A DNA stretch of 64,000 bases, taken from NCBI GenBank assembly GCA_027625915.1, contig JANTQA010000036.1, positions 3,963,501 through 4,027,500 of the forward strand. The letters are read 5' to 3'. The notes beneath the pieces were generated by a model. The model ran no database searches and was not told the origin of the DNA. It was given only the letters and a program-made list of their open reading frames with translations. Both the position numbers and the translations under genes were made by a program. The stretch is from Anaeramoeba flamelloides (Eukaryota > Metamonada > Anaeramoebidae). This document shows, piece by piece, positions 45,454 through 57,800 of this stretch; position 1 is the first letter of the stretch; the number at the start of each line of letters is the position of its first letter.

Positions 45454-48278
45454 TTTTTATCTTTTATTGCTTTTGAGATATCTCACTTGTAAAAGAGATA
45501 AAGTTCTTTTTGGTTTTGTTTTTAACCTAACCGATAAGGAACACTTACTTTTATTTTTTTGATCCAATCAAAAAACTTAATTTTTTTTACAATTTTTTTG
45601 CCCAATTTTTATTCGAAAATTTTTTACCTTTTTTTTATTTATTTTTTAATGGACTCTAAAAAAAATATGAAAGCTTACAAAAAATTATTTCTCATATATT
45701 AATTCAATTCTTTAACAAACAAAAGATGATCATATATTAATAAAAAGAATAAGATTGTTCTCAATAAAAAAATCTTGCATTAACCATTATTAAACAAGAG
45801 TCAAAATTGCGAAAAACAAAATAGCTTTTTGATTTGATCAAAGTACTGATCTAAAAATCAGAATACTCATTCAAAAAGAAAAATATATAATTTAAGGATA
45901 GATGTTTCACAATGAATTCTTTCTCTACAAAACAAATGATATTCTATCATTTTGATTAAAGCTCTGGTGATCCTGTATCCAAAGAATAAAATAAAATATT
46001 TTTACTAAAAAATATAATTTATTTTGTTTTTATTTTTTGGTTTTATTTGGATGAAAATTATTACTTAATAAAATATTAATAATGGTTAACTTAAATGAAG
46101 TTTTATATTAAGTTTGGGAAAATATAATAAATTAGGTTTTTTTTTTATAATGAGTATTTTTGATTTTGGATGTGTCCAAAATTTATGTATGGGGCTTATT
46201 TTTATGAAAAAAAATTATTTTTTTTATTTGTTCTACTTATAAATACCAGATTACCACGGAGAAGTAATTAAGAGGGGTAGTATTCATTTCAGGTAAATTA
46301 ATTAATTTTGTGAGTTATTAGTACTTAATACTAATTAACTTACTTTAACGAAAAGCTATTTAGATAAATATCTCCTTAAGAGTATTTATAATGTATGGGA
46401 ATCGAGGTTGTTGACTTGAACTAAAAAAAACGATTTCCAAAACAATTAAAAAACACTATTTTTTATTGAAAAGTAATTTTTTTTCATTTTTGGACTGAGA
46501 AACCGAAGATTCTTAATCAAACCGAAATGTTAGAATTTGTTGTGTATCTGAAAAATTCATTTGGAATTGCCCTCCTTAATACAATTGGTAAAAAAAAAAA
46601 AAAAAGCTTGTATTTGTGGGTTAATGTGATAACACTAAAAGCGATATTTCTTCTTTGAAGAACTTTGAAGAATTAATTGATAAAAAACATGAATAAATAT
46701 AAATAGTGATTATATTTTCTTAATTAGAGAATTCTCAACTTTAAAGAAAGTTTAAAAACTTATTACCAAAATGAAATCTTTTTCTGGAAAAATTGAGATC
46801 AATAACTTGAGATAAAATTGATAATATTAAAAAAAATCTACAATTTTTGTAAAAAATTCGAAAAATAAAAAAAAAATTGTTAAAGAAACACAAATCTTAA
46901 TTTAAAATTTTCACAAAATATCTGTAAAGTTAAAGTTCAAAATGGATTTTACATATTGATTACATTTTAATTCTGAATAATATCTGTTATTGATATAAGA
47001 AAGAAAGAAAGAAAATCATTAGTTTTTATTTGTAATACGGATTTTACACTCAATATAGAGTGGTTTTTTTGTCAATATTTTAAATTGTCATTTATGAGCA
47101 TTTTTTTCTTCAATTTTCCAATAAATGAATTTATGTTTGTTCATAATTAAGTTCAAAGGTTAATATGTGTAGATGTAAATTGAATTATTAAGAAAATTTA
47201 CTATTTGTTGCTTTTTGATATTAACTTTGAAAAAAAAAAAAAAATATGGGATGTAAAATTAAGATTTTTTGTTTAAGGAAGGATCTGTTGAGGTTTACAA
47301 TAAATAGAATGAAAAAAATTTTATTTTTTTTAAGAAAAATTTCAGGTTATTTTGGTTCATAGATACTAAATCTTCAACTTGATATGGATTTTACTATTAC
47401 TTAAAAAATGAAAATTATACTTGTTTTTTTCAGAAATCCAAATTGAAGAGTGTAAGGGCATTATTATGATAGATAAAAAATCAATTAAATCTTGATTTAA
47501 ATGTTGTAAATTTAAATTTGTTTTCCAAATTTGGCAATATTTGGATTTTTTCATTTTTTTTTTTTTTTAATAATCAAGTAAATGGGAAATGAAAATTATA
47601 ATTGGCAATTTAAATATCAAAATTTATTCTTTAGGCACCTTTCAATCTATTAGCATTAATCAGATTAATTCGGATTTCTGAAAAAAAAAAGAAAAAATGA
47701 AAATTATTCCCATTGTGAACCAAAGTTAAATCCCTGTCAAAGTCAAAGATCCCTCAAAAAAGAGCCAAAATAACAATTCGGTACACCCAACAAAATTAAA
47801 TCTTTTTTCAAATTTCATGGATTTTAAACATTATTTTTTGAAAATAAAATTACTAATTCGATTAAAGTTAATTTTTTTTAATTATTGGGTTTAAAAGGAT
47901 GATGAGAATCGAGCAGATACATTTTTCTCTTTCTTAAAGGCCTGAATTAGTTTTACTGTTTTGAGGTTCATAAGTTGACTATTTTGATATCTATTATTAT
48001 GATCTTTAATTTTTAATATGTAGTTGTAATAAATTTTGTATGTATACGAGATATATATTTTCTTTTTGAAAATTTGCAATACTGAATATTGTTAATATAT
48101 GAATTTGTGAATTGAGTTTATGATATTATATATGTTTTGATTTTGTGGATTTTATTTGGAAAAGTGTGAAAATTTGTGCAAGGAAATTTTACTGAGATAT
48201 GAAATTTTGTTTAAAAAAAGTTGGTAATTTTGTATGAAATCAATTTATTTATGAGTAAAAAAAGGCATCTTTTTTGAC
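45454..48278. other. Spacer between the two tRNA genes
   Basis: About 2.8 kb of A/T-rich sequence with short tandem tracts (GAAA units near 47001) and poly-A/T runs. The first 110 or so bases (45454-45565) match the sequence after the second tRNA. I see no gene. Confidence 0.6.
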
Positions 48279-48351
48279 AGTTCCATAGCTCAGTCGGCAG
48301 AGCGCTGTGCTAATAACGCAGATGTCCAGAGTTCGAGCCTCTGTGGAACTA
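48279..48351 (+). tRNA. tRNA-Ile (anticodon AAT), copy 2
   Basis: Identical in sequence and predicted fold to the copy at 45381-45453. The 5' flank (CATCTTTTTTGAC) and about 120 bp of 3' flank are also similar, so the gene was copied as a block of about 200 bp or more. It lies 494 bp upstream of the gamma-tubulin start codon on the same strand. Confidence 0.97.
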
Positions 48352-48845
48352 TTTTTTTATCTTTTTTTACTTTTGAGAAATCTCACTTGTAGACCAGATA
48401 AAGTTCTCTTTGGTTTTGTTTCTAATTTTCGATAAGTAACACTACCTTTTATTATTTTGATTGGATCAAAAAACCTTCTCATTTTTCAAAAAAGGAAAAT
48501 ATTTTGTATTTATTTAATTCCAATTTCTTTCTTCTTTGAAAAAAGTTTTTTCAAGTCTTTTATCTGAAATATTAAAAGAACAAAAGTACTTTACATATTT
48601 GTTAACAATTGTTTCTAAAGTTAAATCTCTTTTGTTCTTACCATACCATTTTCAAATATTCCAATTTTTCAATTACTAATTCTACACATGTTCCTTTACA
48701 AACTATTTACCTGTAAAAATATTCAAACAAAGAATCACTTTTTCACAAAACTAGCTTATGAAAACTTAAATTCTGAACAGTACACAGGTAAACACTTTCA
48801 ACAACCTACTAATTTTCATTTTTTTACAAAAGAATTTTTCTTCTC

Positions 48846-51800
48846 ATGCGCGAAATAATTACCTTGCAAGTTGGCCAATGTGGAAATCAAATTGGGTTTG
48901 AATTTTGGAAAAGACTTTGTTTAGAACACGGAATCAATAATGAAGGAGTTTTAGAAGAATTTAGTACTGAAGGTGGAGATCGAAAGGATGTTTTTTTCTA
49001 TCAAGTAACAATTCTTCTTTTATTTTTAACAATAATTTTTTTTTTCATCGCAAGATCTGAAATTGTTTTAATCACAATTTGAATACTTTTTAATTGATTA
49101 AAAATCTTTTGAAGGCTTAGATTACTCTATTTTCAATAAATTTTTTTTTCTCTTTAGCCCCACTGAAAAAAAATAACAACAAGCAAAGATTAAAAATTTC
49201 AAAATAAAAAAAAAAAAAGGAAATGGATTGTGGTAACTTTTGTTTTTTGGTAAATTTTATTTTTAACAATCTCTCTACAAAGAAAATTTAAGTGGCTACC
49301 AAATAAGATCCTTTTTTTTATTCGATTAGCAGCAATATTAAAATTTCAAAATTAAACAATACTTGTATTTGAATTTTAAATTGGAAAGATTTTCACTTCA
49401 CTTTCAATTTCCTTATGGAAAATGAGCCTCCAAATTACTACCTACTTGTTTGAGGACTCAATTTAAAAAAAATATGCAATCTAAGCCAAAATTATAACCC
49501 ATTTATTATTCAAATACCAGTAATTTTTTTAATGATTTCACCAAAAGAGCACAATATCCAAGGGAATGGTAGGAATTTTACAAGACAAAACAAATCTTAG
49601 AAATGTGTTTTTAAGGTTAGGTAAAACAAAGCGAACAACAAGGCTCAATTGAAATTGGCTACTCATATTTGAAATTTAAATGGGATAAATTTTTCATCTC
49701 AGAATCGATTTTTCAATTCTTAAATGTTTATTTTCAATAAGGATTGTAAGATTCACTAAAAAATATCAAAACAAACAATAAAATATAACTGTTCCAAGAG
49801 AAAGAAATTTACAATTTCAGCCTATTTCTTCGAAACACACAAAAACAAAAAAGATTAATGTTGATACTTTATGAAAAAATACAATTAGATCTTTTGAGTT
49901 CGAAAAAACAAATATTTTAATTCATATTATAATCATTATTAAAGACACTTATTTGCAAATTAATCAACATCAAATAACTTCAAATTTTTAAGGATGTTGT
50001 ATTTGTTGTGACTGTTAAAATCAATTTCTCCCAACTAAAATTTTCTCTTAAAGTCCAATAAGGAAGAGAAAGCTTAATTAATTTTCTTAAAATATCGTTT
50101 CTTATTAGTTTTGTAAAGATTGTTTGGGTTCTTTACATCCAAATAAATAATTAGCAAATGATTTTTCAACTTGAAATAAAAAATTTTCATTTATTAATTG
50201 GGAATTAAAAGTATTAGTAATACTATGATTTTTAAAACTCTCGAGTTGAGGAAAAAAGGTGTTTTTTTTGGTTAAAAATTTAATTAAAGTTAATTCGTCT
50301 GCAACAGGTTTGAAATGGCTGTAATGATTTTGAAAATACCCTCATAAAAAAAAAACATTTCAGAACAATTATAAACTAAAATCCAAAATTTTCCACACGC
50401 TAAAACGTTACAAACAATCACAATAATACAATTTCATTGAAATTGGAGATAATTTTGATTTTTGTAAAATATGAAAATCATTTTTTCATCTTTTAGTTTT
50501 TGTTTTCATTTCATTGTTTGAATTACGTAATTTGTTTCGTTGGATCAAAAATTTTTTGAACAATTGATATTATGGTTAAAGTTGAGTTGTTCAAAAGAGA
50601 AGAACTCAAATAAAATTAGTTGGTAGTATCTAAACCTTTGATCGATCAATAATCCTAATAAAATTTAAACAAATTTACTAATGTATTTTTTTGTTTTGCT
50701 CTCTCCAAAATTTTTGACACACCCTTGATTTATTTGTATTGATAATTATTTATTTATTGTTTTGTGAGTATTGTATTTTATGAAGAAGTGTTAACATTTC
50801 AATTTGTGAATGGTTCTAATTGGGTAAATCTTCTTGAATTGATTAAATAAGTTTTTTTCTTCACAAATTGAATTTTGGTGTATTAAAAATTTTGAATTGG
50901 GGTTTATAACATCTTTATAACAAAAATCTTGTTTATATTGTGATTTTTTAATAAGAAAAATACTAAAAACGTTTTTATAACATGTTATAATTAAAGATAA
51001 TATAAAATATTTCAAATTTTTAAATAAAAATTTTTTATTGTAAAAAAATCTTGAATTTGAAAAATGTAATGCAAAGTATTGAATCCCATTTCGTTTAAAA
51101 AAATGTTTTTTATTTTACAATTTAAAACGGCTTTCTAGCATTTTTTTTAATAGTGAAAAAAATTTAACAAGGTGTATTATGTACTTTTTTTATTTTATTA
51201 TTGATTTTTTTTCTAATATCCAAAATTTATAACATATTATAGAACATGTTTTAGTTTATATAACATATTAAAAGATTTTTTAGCCCATTTTATAATCAAA
51301 AAAAAAAATGTTCGAGATTAGTTCCTTTTTTTTTTATACATTTTATAAAGGATGTTATTAATATTTTGACGGGTTTCTATCAAATTTTATAAGACTTTCA
51401 AAATTTATAACACCAGATAACTATCTTTAGTATTTTGGTTTCAAAACAATCTCCTTGTTATGATGATTTGAGTTTTGCCTGGAAGAACGAGAAATATGAT
51501 AGATGTTCGAAGTGATATAAGATGGTATTGAGGAGTTCGAAGAACGATGAAATATATCATCTTATATAACTTCAAACAGTATCCATTTTTTTAATCTGGG
51601 GGGGGGGGGGACCAAGAATGGTAACAAGAGATTATTAAACAAATGAAAAAATTTTAGAATTCTATTTATTTTTGGAACTCATGATCTAACCCAGCACAAT
51701 AAAGAACAAAGAATAAAAGAAAAAACAAACAAAAAAGAAAACTAATTTGTTATTTTTTAAATGTGTCTTGAAGAACTTATTCTTCAAAGATTCTTCTTTT

Positions 51801-54800
51801 TTTCATCAACCCGAATGATTGAACGTGTTGAAATTAAGGGTTAAATCGATTCAATTGAAGACAAAACTTTGTTTAAATTCCTCCTAGAGGCAAACCAAAC
51901 CACCACACTTTCCAATGAGTCTCTATTTATTATATATTCCATGCTAGTTAAAAAAATACCCGTAAAAACGATCTAACATAAAATCCCCCATATATCGAGT
52001 GTTCTTACCAATGGATAATTTTGTACATTAGTCTATAAAAATTTCTTGACTTGACTTTGTAATTAAAAAAATGTTTTTTTTTCTTAAATCAACAGTTTTT
52101 TTTTCACCTTTTATAAATCTTCAATAAATGGGTTCTTTTCTCATTTTCTTCAAAAAAATAAACCAAAAAATTAATATTTTTTGAAAATGAAATTGGATTT
52201 CTACAAAGCCGAAAAAAAAACGCTCTTGTATTTCTACATTGTTTTTAAACAAAGAAATGAAATTTATTCAATTTCCAAAAATTCTCAAAATTATCAAGCA
52301 CCTTTTTTTAACAAAATCTTGACACAACAACTACAATGCTATCTTAAACTTTTCAGAGTTCTAATCTCTTTCTTGTCAGTAGTTATCAAAAATTATGTAC
52401 TTAAAATTTCACAAAGAAAAAGTTTGGGTTTAAAAAAAGTACATAGTACCAATGTAACATACTTATCATATATTCGAAAAACAATTGTTTTTATGAGAGA
52501 GTGTACGTTTCTCATAAAACTTAAATTTAGAAATAAAAATTACTAATGAGAAATATTGAGTATAGTCGAATGTCGTGGAGTGTCTAGCATTCTAATTAAT
52601 TTAATTAAATCTTAGATTTAAATAAATTAATTTAAATTCTGGAAAACCTAACGATAAGTGCCTAGGTTTTTTTTTAATTTTTGAAATAAAAAAAACCTAA
52701 CGGAGGTTTTCTTGAGGTTTTCTGTTTTTTCTGTTAAGTGTTCTAAGTTTTTTTGAGGTTTTCTATTTTATTTGTAAAGTGTTCTAGGTTTTTTTGAGTT
52801 TTCTGTTTATTTGGACAATCAATAGATTTTCGTTAGGTTTTTTTTTACTTTTTGAAATAAACCGAAAATTTATTAAAATTTTCTGTTTATTTCAAAAAGT
52901 AAAAAAAACCTAGAACACTTCACAAATAACCTAGAACACTTCACAGAAAAAACAGAAAACTCAAGAAAACTTGACGACCGTTTTTTGAGATTTAAGAGAT
53001 TAGGTACACCACAGATTTGTCCAAAATTAAAGTATGCTGTAATTGAAAGTAAATGATATTAGTGCTTTCATGTTCAAAACAAAACAAAAATCTATTATAA
53101 ATATTATTGAACAATAAATTATAAGATTTTTTAACTAATGATCACAATTAAAAAATTGATTATTTGGAAATTCTTTTTTTAATTCCTTTCTCAAATCACA
53201 AGATTGAAACACAAAATAATATTAATTCAGTATTTACAAATAATATTTAGAACATCAAAAGTAATTATTTTTATTATTTTTTTATTTTTAAAGATTAATT
53301 CAATAATTATCAACATAAAGCCCCAAAGACTGATTAGTTTTGTTTCCTTTTGAGAAGTTTAGTTGTATTTTCAAATATATTTCCAATCTTGTGAAAATAA
53401 TTAGTCAAAATAATCTCTAATTTAATTATTTAATTTTTGAAAAAAATCAGGAATTTTTTTAGAAACTAATCCACATTTCACTGACAAATTTAACAAAGAT
53501 ATTTTTCAAGTTTGAAGTCTTAGTTTTGATGATTCAAGCAATAAATTATGTGTCTTTGAAATGCAGATTTTTTTTCTAAAATATTTGGGTTTTTGACTAA
53601 TACAAGAATCATTTACAATTGATGAGATCAACAACTTATTACTACTTGACTAATCAAATTTTTAGAGACAGTTGAACAATGGAAAATTAATATGATTTAC
53701 ATTAAATATCAGCATACTTTAATTTTATATCCCACTGTGGCAAAAGCTAACCCCCTAAGAAATCAAAGGAAAAACCATTGGAATTTTCTTTTGATTTCTC
53801 AAATTAAAAAAAAAACTAACAGAGCGATTCCAAAATCAAAAAAAAAAAACATTAGAACAAAATCAATGAATTTACACTTTTTTTTTGAATTTTGAAAAAT
53901 TACACAACTTTTTTTTTAATTGTTATTTTTGCTTTGAAAAAACTGTTAATTTTTTTTTGCCAATTTTGTTTTTTTTATTGAATTTTTTTTGTTACTTTTA
54001 ATTCAACCTCTAAAACAAATTAGATATTGATATTTTAAAAGACATTTATTATAATCTAGTCTCCATCCGATTAATATTTTTTGAGAAATCTATCAATATC
54101 TCTAGTTTACAAATGTTAATCAAAAATGAAAACCTTTCAATAATAATGATTATTTAAACTTGTAAAAAAGGGGAAAACTGAATGATCTCAAAGTTAACCC
54201 GTTTTTCTTTCTTGAAAATCATCTTTTAGTTTTTAACATTAATTTCCAATATTAACCTTAAAAATTCTTTTACTTTTCTGTGATTTCTGTGATTTCTGCG
54301 ATTTCTGCGATTTCTGCGATTTCTGTGATTTTTGTGATTTTTGTGATTTCTTCCACATTAGAGAAAATTTTACTTAAAAAAAATTCATTTTATACCTAGC
54401 CTGCAATTTTCTCAATTAGAAAATAATTTCTACTTTAAAAAAAAACATTATGAATTTGTTGGAAAAAAGTTTTGCTAAAATAAAAGCAAAATATCAGATA
54501 CTTGATTGTCGGGAAGTTTCACTTTATAAATTGTGTAGTATTCTAATGAAATAATTAATGTGTAAACTAATTTTGAAATTAGACATTTAGAAATTAAAAT
54601 CTTTTTTTTTATAATTTTAATTAATTCCCAATCACACAAGTAAAAACATGATGTCTATCTTTTTATAGTTTCAGATTTTTTGTTCAGGGTTAAATGTTAA
54701 AGACATTTAATCTCAAATCTGGTCAGGAGAGGATTTTGAATTGTCTAAATTTGTGACTTCCAATTCAAAGAGCATCTGGATACAGTAATTCTTTAGAAGT

Positions 54801-57800
54801 ATTTGGAACCTAATTTACTTTTCTAAAAAAAAATGAATCTTTTTAGAGTTTCTTCTAAAAATCAAATTTTATCAAAAAAAAAAACACTCTAAAAATGGAG
54901 ACGTAATGTTTTCACTTTGGCATTGCTTATAAAAATACATTAAAATAAAATAAATTACATTAAATCAATCAAAAACCAAAATAATTTAAAAATGAATATT
55001 TATTTAAAAATCATTTTAGGGAGATAATAAAACATATGTACCAAGGGCACTTCTTTTAGATTTGGAACCAATGGTCTTAGAAAAAATCCAAACCTCAGAA
55101 TTTGCAAAATTATACAATTCTGAAAATTTTAAAGTATCTCAAGAAAAAATTGGAGCAGGTAATAATTGGGGACAAGGATATGACCAAGCAGAACACATGC
55201 ATGAAGAATTGATGGAGATGATTGATCGGGAAGCAGCAGAATGCGATTCTTTAGAGGGGTTTGTTTTATGTCATTCGATTGCAGGTGGAACGGGTTCTGG
55301 AATGGGTTCCTATTTATTGGAAAGATTAAATGATTATTATCCAAAAAAGGTCATCCAAACATATTCCGTATTTCCTAATCAAAAGGAATCAGAAGTTGTT
55401 GTACAGCCCTATAATTCTCTGCTTACAATGAAAAGACTGATTCTATATGCTGATTGTGTTGTTGTTCTTGACAACACGGCTATAAATAGAATTGCTGTTG
55501 ATCAATTGCATATTTCAGATCCAAATTTAACACAAATGAATTCAATTGTTTCCACAGTCATGTCTGCTTCAACAACAACACTGAGGTATCCTGGTTATAT
55601 GAATAATGACTTGGTCGGGTTAATAGCTGGTTTGGTACCAACTCCAAGGTAATATTTTATTTTTCTTAAAATTTATTTTTCAAAAAAAAAAAAATGTCTA
55701 AAGTAGATTTATATTTTTTATAAAATTAGCCAGTATCACCCATTTAAAATGAGTGAAATTCGCCAAAAAGAATTCGTTCATAGAATCCGATTAATTATTA
55801 TTGGTGGGTTCCTTTTTTATTTGAAAGTATTCTTGTCATCTAGAAAGCAATTATTGTGATTTTGAGTGTTTTGATAATTCAAAATTGAAGTTTTTTTATT
55901 TTTAAAGATTTGAAATGTTATTAAATTCAAATAAAACTCCACAAAAATCTGAATTTGTGTGATTGCCACGGGTGCAATTCTTGGAAATTCCACCTTATCA
56001 CCCCCTTTCTATTACTGTTTGAGGAAAGAAAAGTCAAAAATGTTTTGTAAGTGTAGACTTTAAAAGAATCACATAAATCAAAATAATCATTATAATAACA
56101 GAAATCACAAGAGTATCACAAAAATCTGAAAATTAGAAGTTATTTCAATTATTAAAAGAAAAAATAGGATCTTATTTTATTTATTTATTTATAGAAAGGA
56201 GTAATTAAAGAAAAATCATCAAATAAAAAAAAGAGAAGAAGAAAAATAATTAAAACATTAAAGTAAAAAAAATATTATATCATTTACATGACCAAATTAA
56301 AAATTATCCACGTCCTGAAACAGGAGGGGCAAAAACCCGATAGAAATTTTATCGATTATAGATAAAAATTCCACATTCCGTGATTAATAATTGGTATTCC
56401 ACGACTCTCAGAGTGGGGCACTGGGTGCCGAATTTATATATTTTTTATTATTTAAAAAATTTTTTGTTTTCACTTTATTTTTATTATTTTTTCTTTATTA
56501 CCTTAAGTTTTCTAACCATAAGAGCTTTGATAAAAAAAATAGGATCTTATTGATAAAAGAAACAAGTATTAATCATAATAACGGTTCTAATAAGACTTTC
56601 TTCTCGTCAAGGTTTTTCTTTGATGGATGAATTATTATAGTTTTGTTGAAAATTTTAACTCAACTTTAAATTGAAAATAAGTGCACAACTAACAATACAA
56701 AATCAAGCAGTTTATCCTATTTTCATTTAAATAAAAGAATAAACTTTTTTTGTTGGCAAATTTTCAACGTTTGTAAAATCATTTTTTACAATTTATTTTG
56801 ATTAGTTATTTATTCTTTACTTAATTTTCAAAAAAAATATTGGTGATCAATAAGTGGGAATTTAAAATGAATATTTACTCCATAATTTAATAAGTTTTAC
56901 ACTGTTAATCAATGAGAGTAAAAATTCTTTCAATTACAATTGTTAAAAATTATGGATTTCTATGTTTCTACTAAAAGATATCATTTAGAATTTTAAATAA
57001 ATACGAATAACAAAATTTGTAATTGTAATTTCAAAATGGTGAAAAATTTATTTTTATTTTTTCTGATTTTTTGAGTTTACTTTTATATTAAAGAAGGATA
57101 AAATAATATTTCCTTTGTTTATGTATATGTGTGTGTGTCAAGATAAATAAAGAGAAGAAATAACTTCAAAGTAATTAATATTTGATTACAAATATGAAAT
57201 TTTTTTTCCAGCCAATTTTGAAATAAAGTAGTGAAAAAAATACCGGACCTGAAAAAAATACCTGACATAATTTTTAATAGTGAATATTAGTTAAATTTTT
57301 GTGTAATTTCATTTATTTACAATCAAATCCTTTTTTTAAGAATAAAACTTTTTAAATTATAACTCACCCACTTATTAGAATGATGATTAATTAAATCACA
57401 CTTGTTCAAAACACCATTCAATCAATCAAAAAACAAGAATAAAAAGTATCATTTTCCAAACTCTAGTTAACCTCTATAAAGCTAGATTGTTTTTCAAAAA
57501 AAGTTGATCTACTTAAGCTATCAAACCATTACTTGAGTATTCTAGAGACACCTTAATTTGATGAACTTTAGGTAGGTTTATTACTAATCTCATAAAAAAA
57601 GGATTTGGTTATTTATAATAAGAATTTGATTGTAAATAAATGAAATTACACAAAAATTTTACTAATATTCACAATTAAAAATCTTGTCATTGATTTTTTT
57701 CTTGCCAGGGATTTTTTTTACTACTATTAACTATATTTTTGAAATCAAAACAAATACTTTATTGTATCCAAAGATACAAGAAGATATAAATTGTTTTTAT

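Larger units (their letters stand above)
49005..55019 (+). other. 6-kb intron 1 of gamma-tubulin
   Basis: Borders are GTAACA and TTTTAG. Inside are a TACTGG element (49370-49522) and a solo end (about 49660-49710), the 526-bp element copy II (50376-50901), and the partner of 21790-22170 (50980-51430). Also present are a hairpin (51512-51577), a 13-G run (51598-51610), a 119-codon orphan frame (52187-52546), a foldback block (52565-53000) and a 9-bp tandem repeat (54279-54351). Confidence 0.85.

Noticed and set aside
48279-48351. tRNA pseudogene from retroposition
   Set aside because: The gene is identical to the first copy, folds fully, and is accompanied by similar flanks on both sides, with no A-tail or CCA at its end.
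54279-54351. CRISPR-like array
   Set aside because: The 9-bp units are directly tandem without spacers, and the window is eukaryotic. It is a minisatellite.
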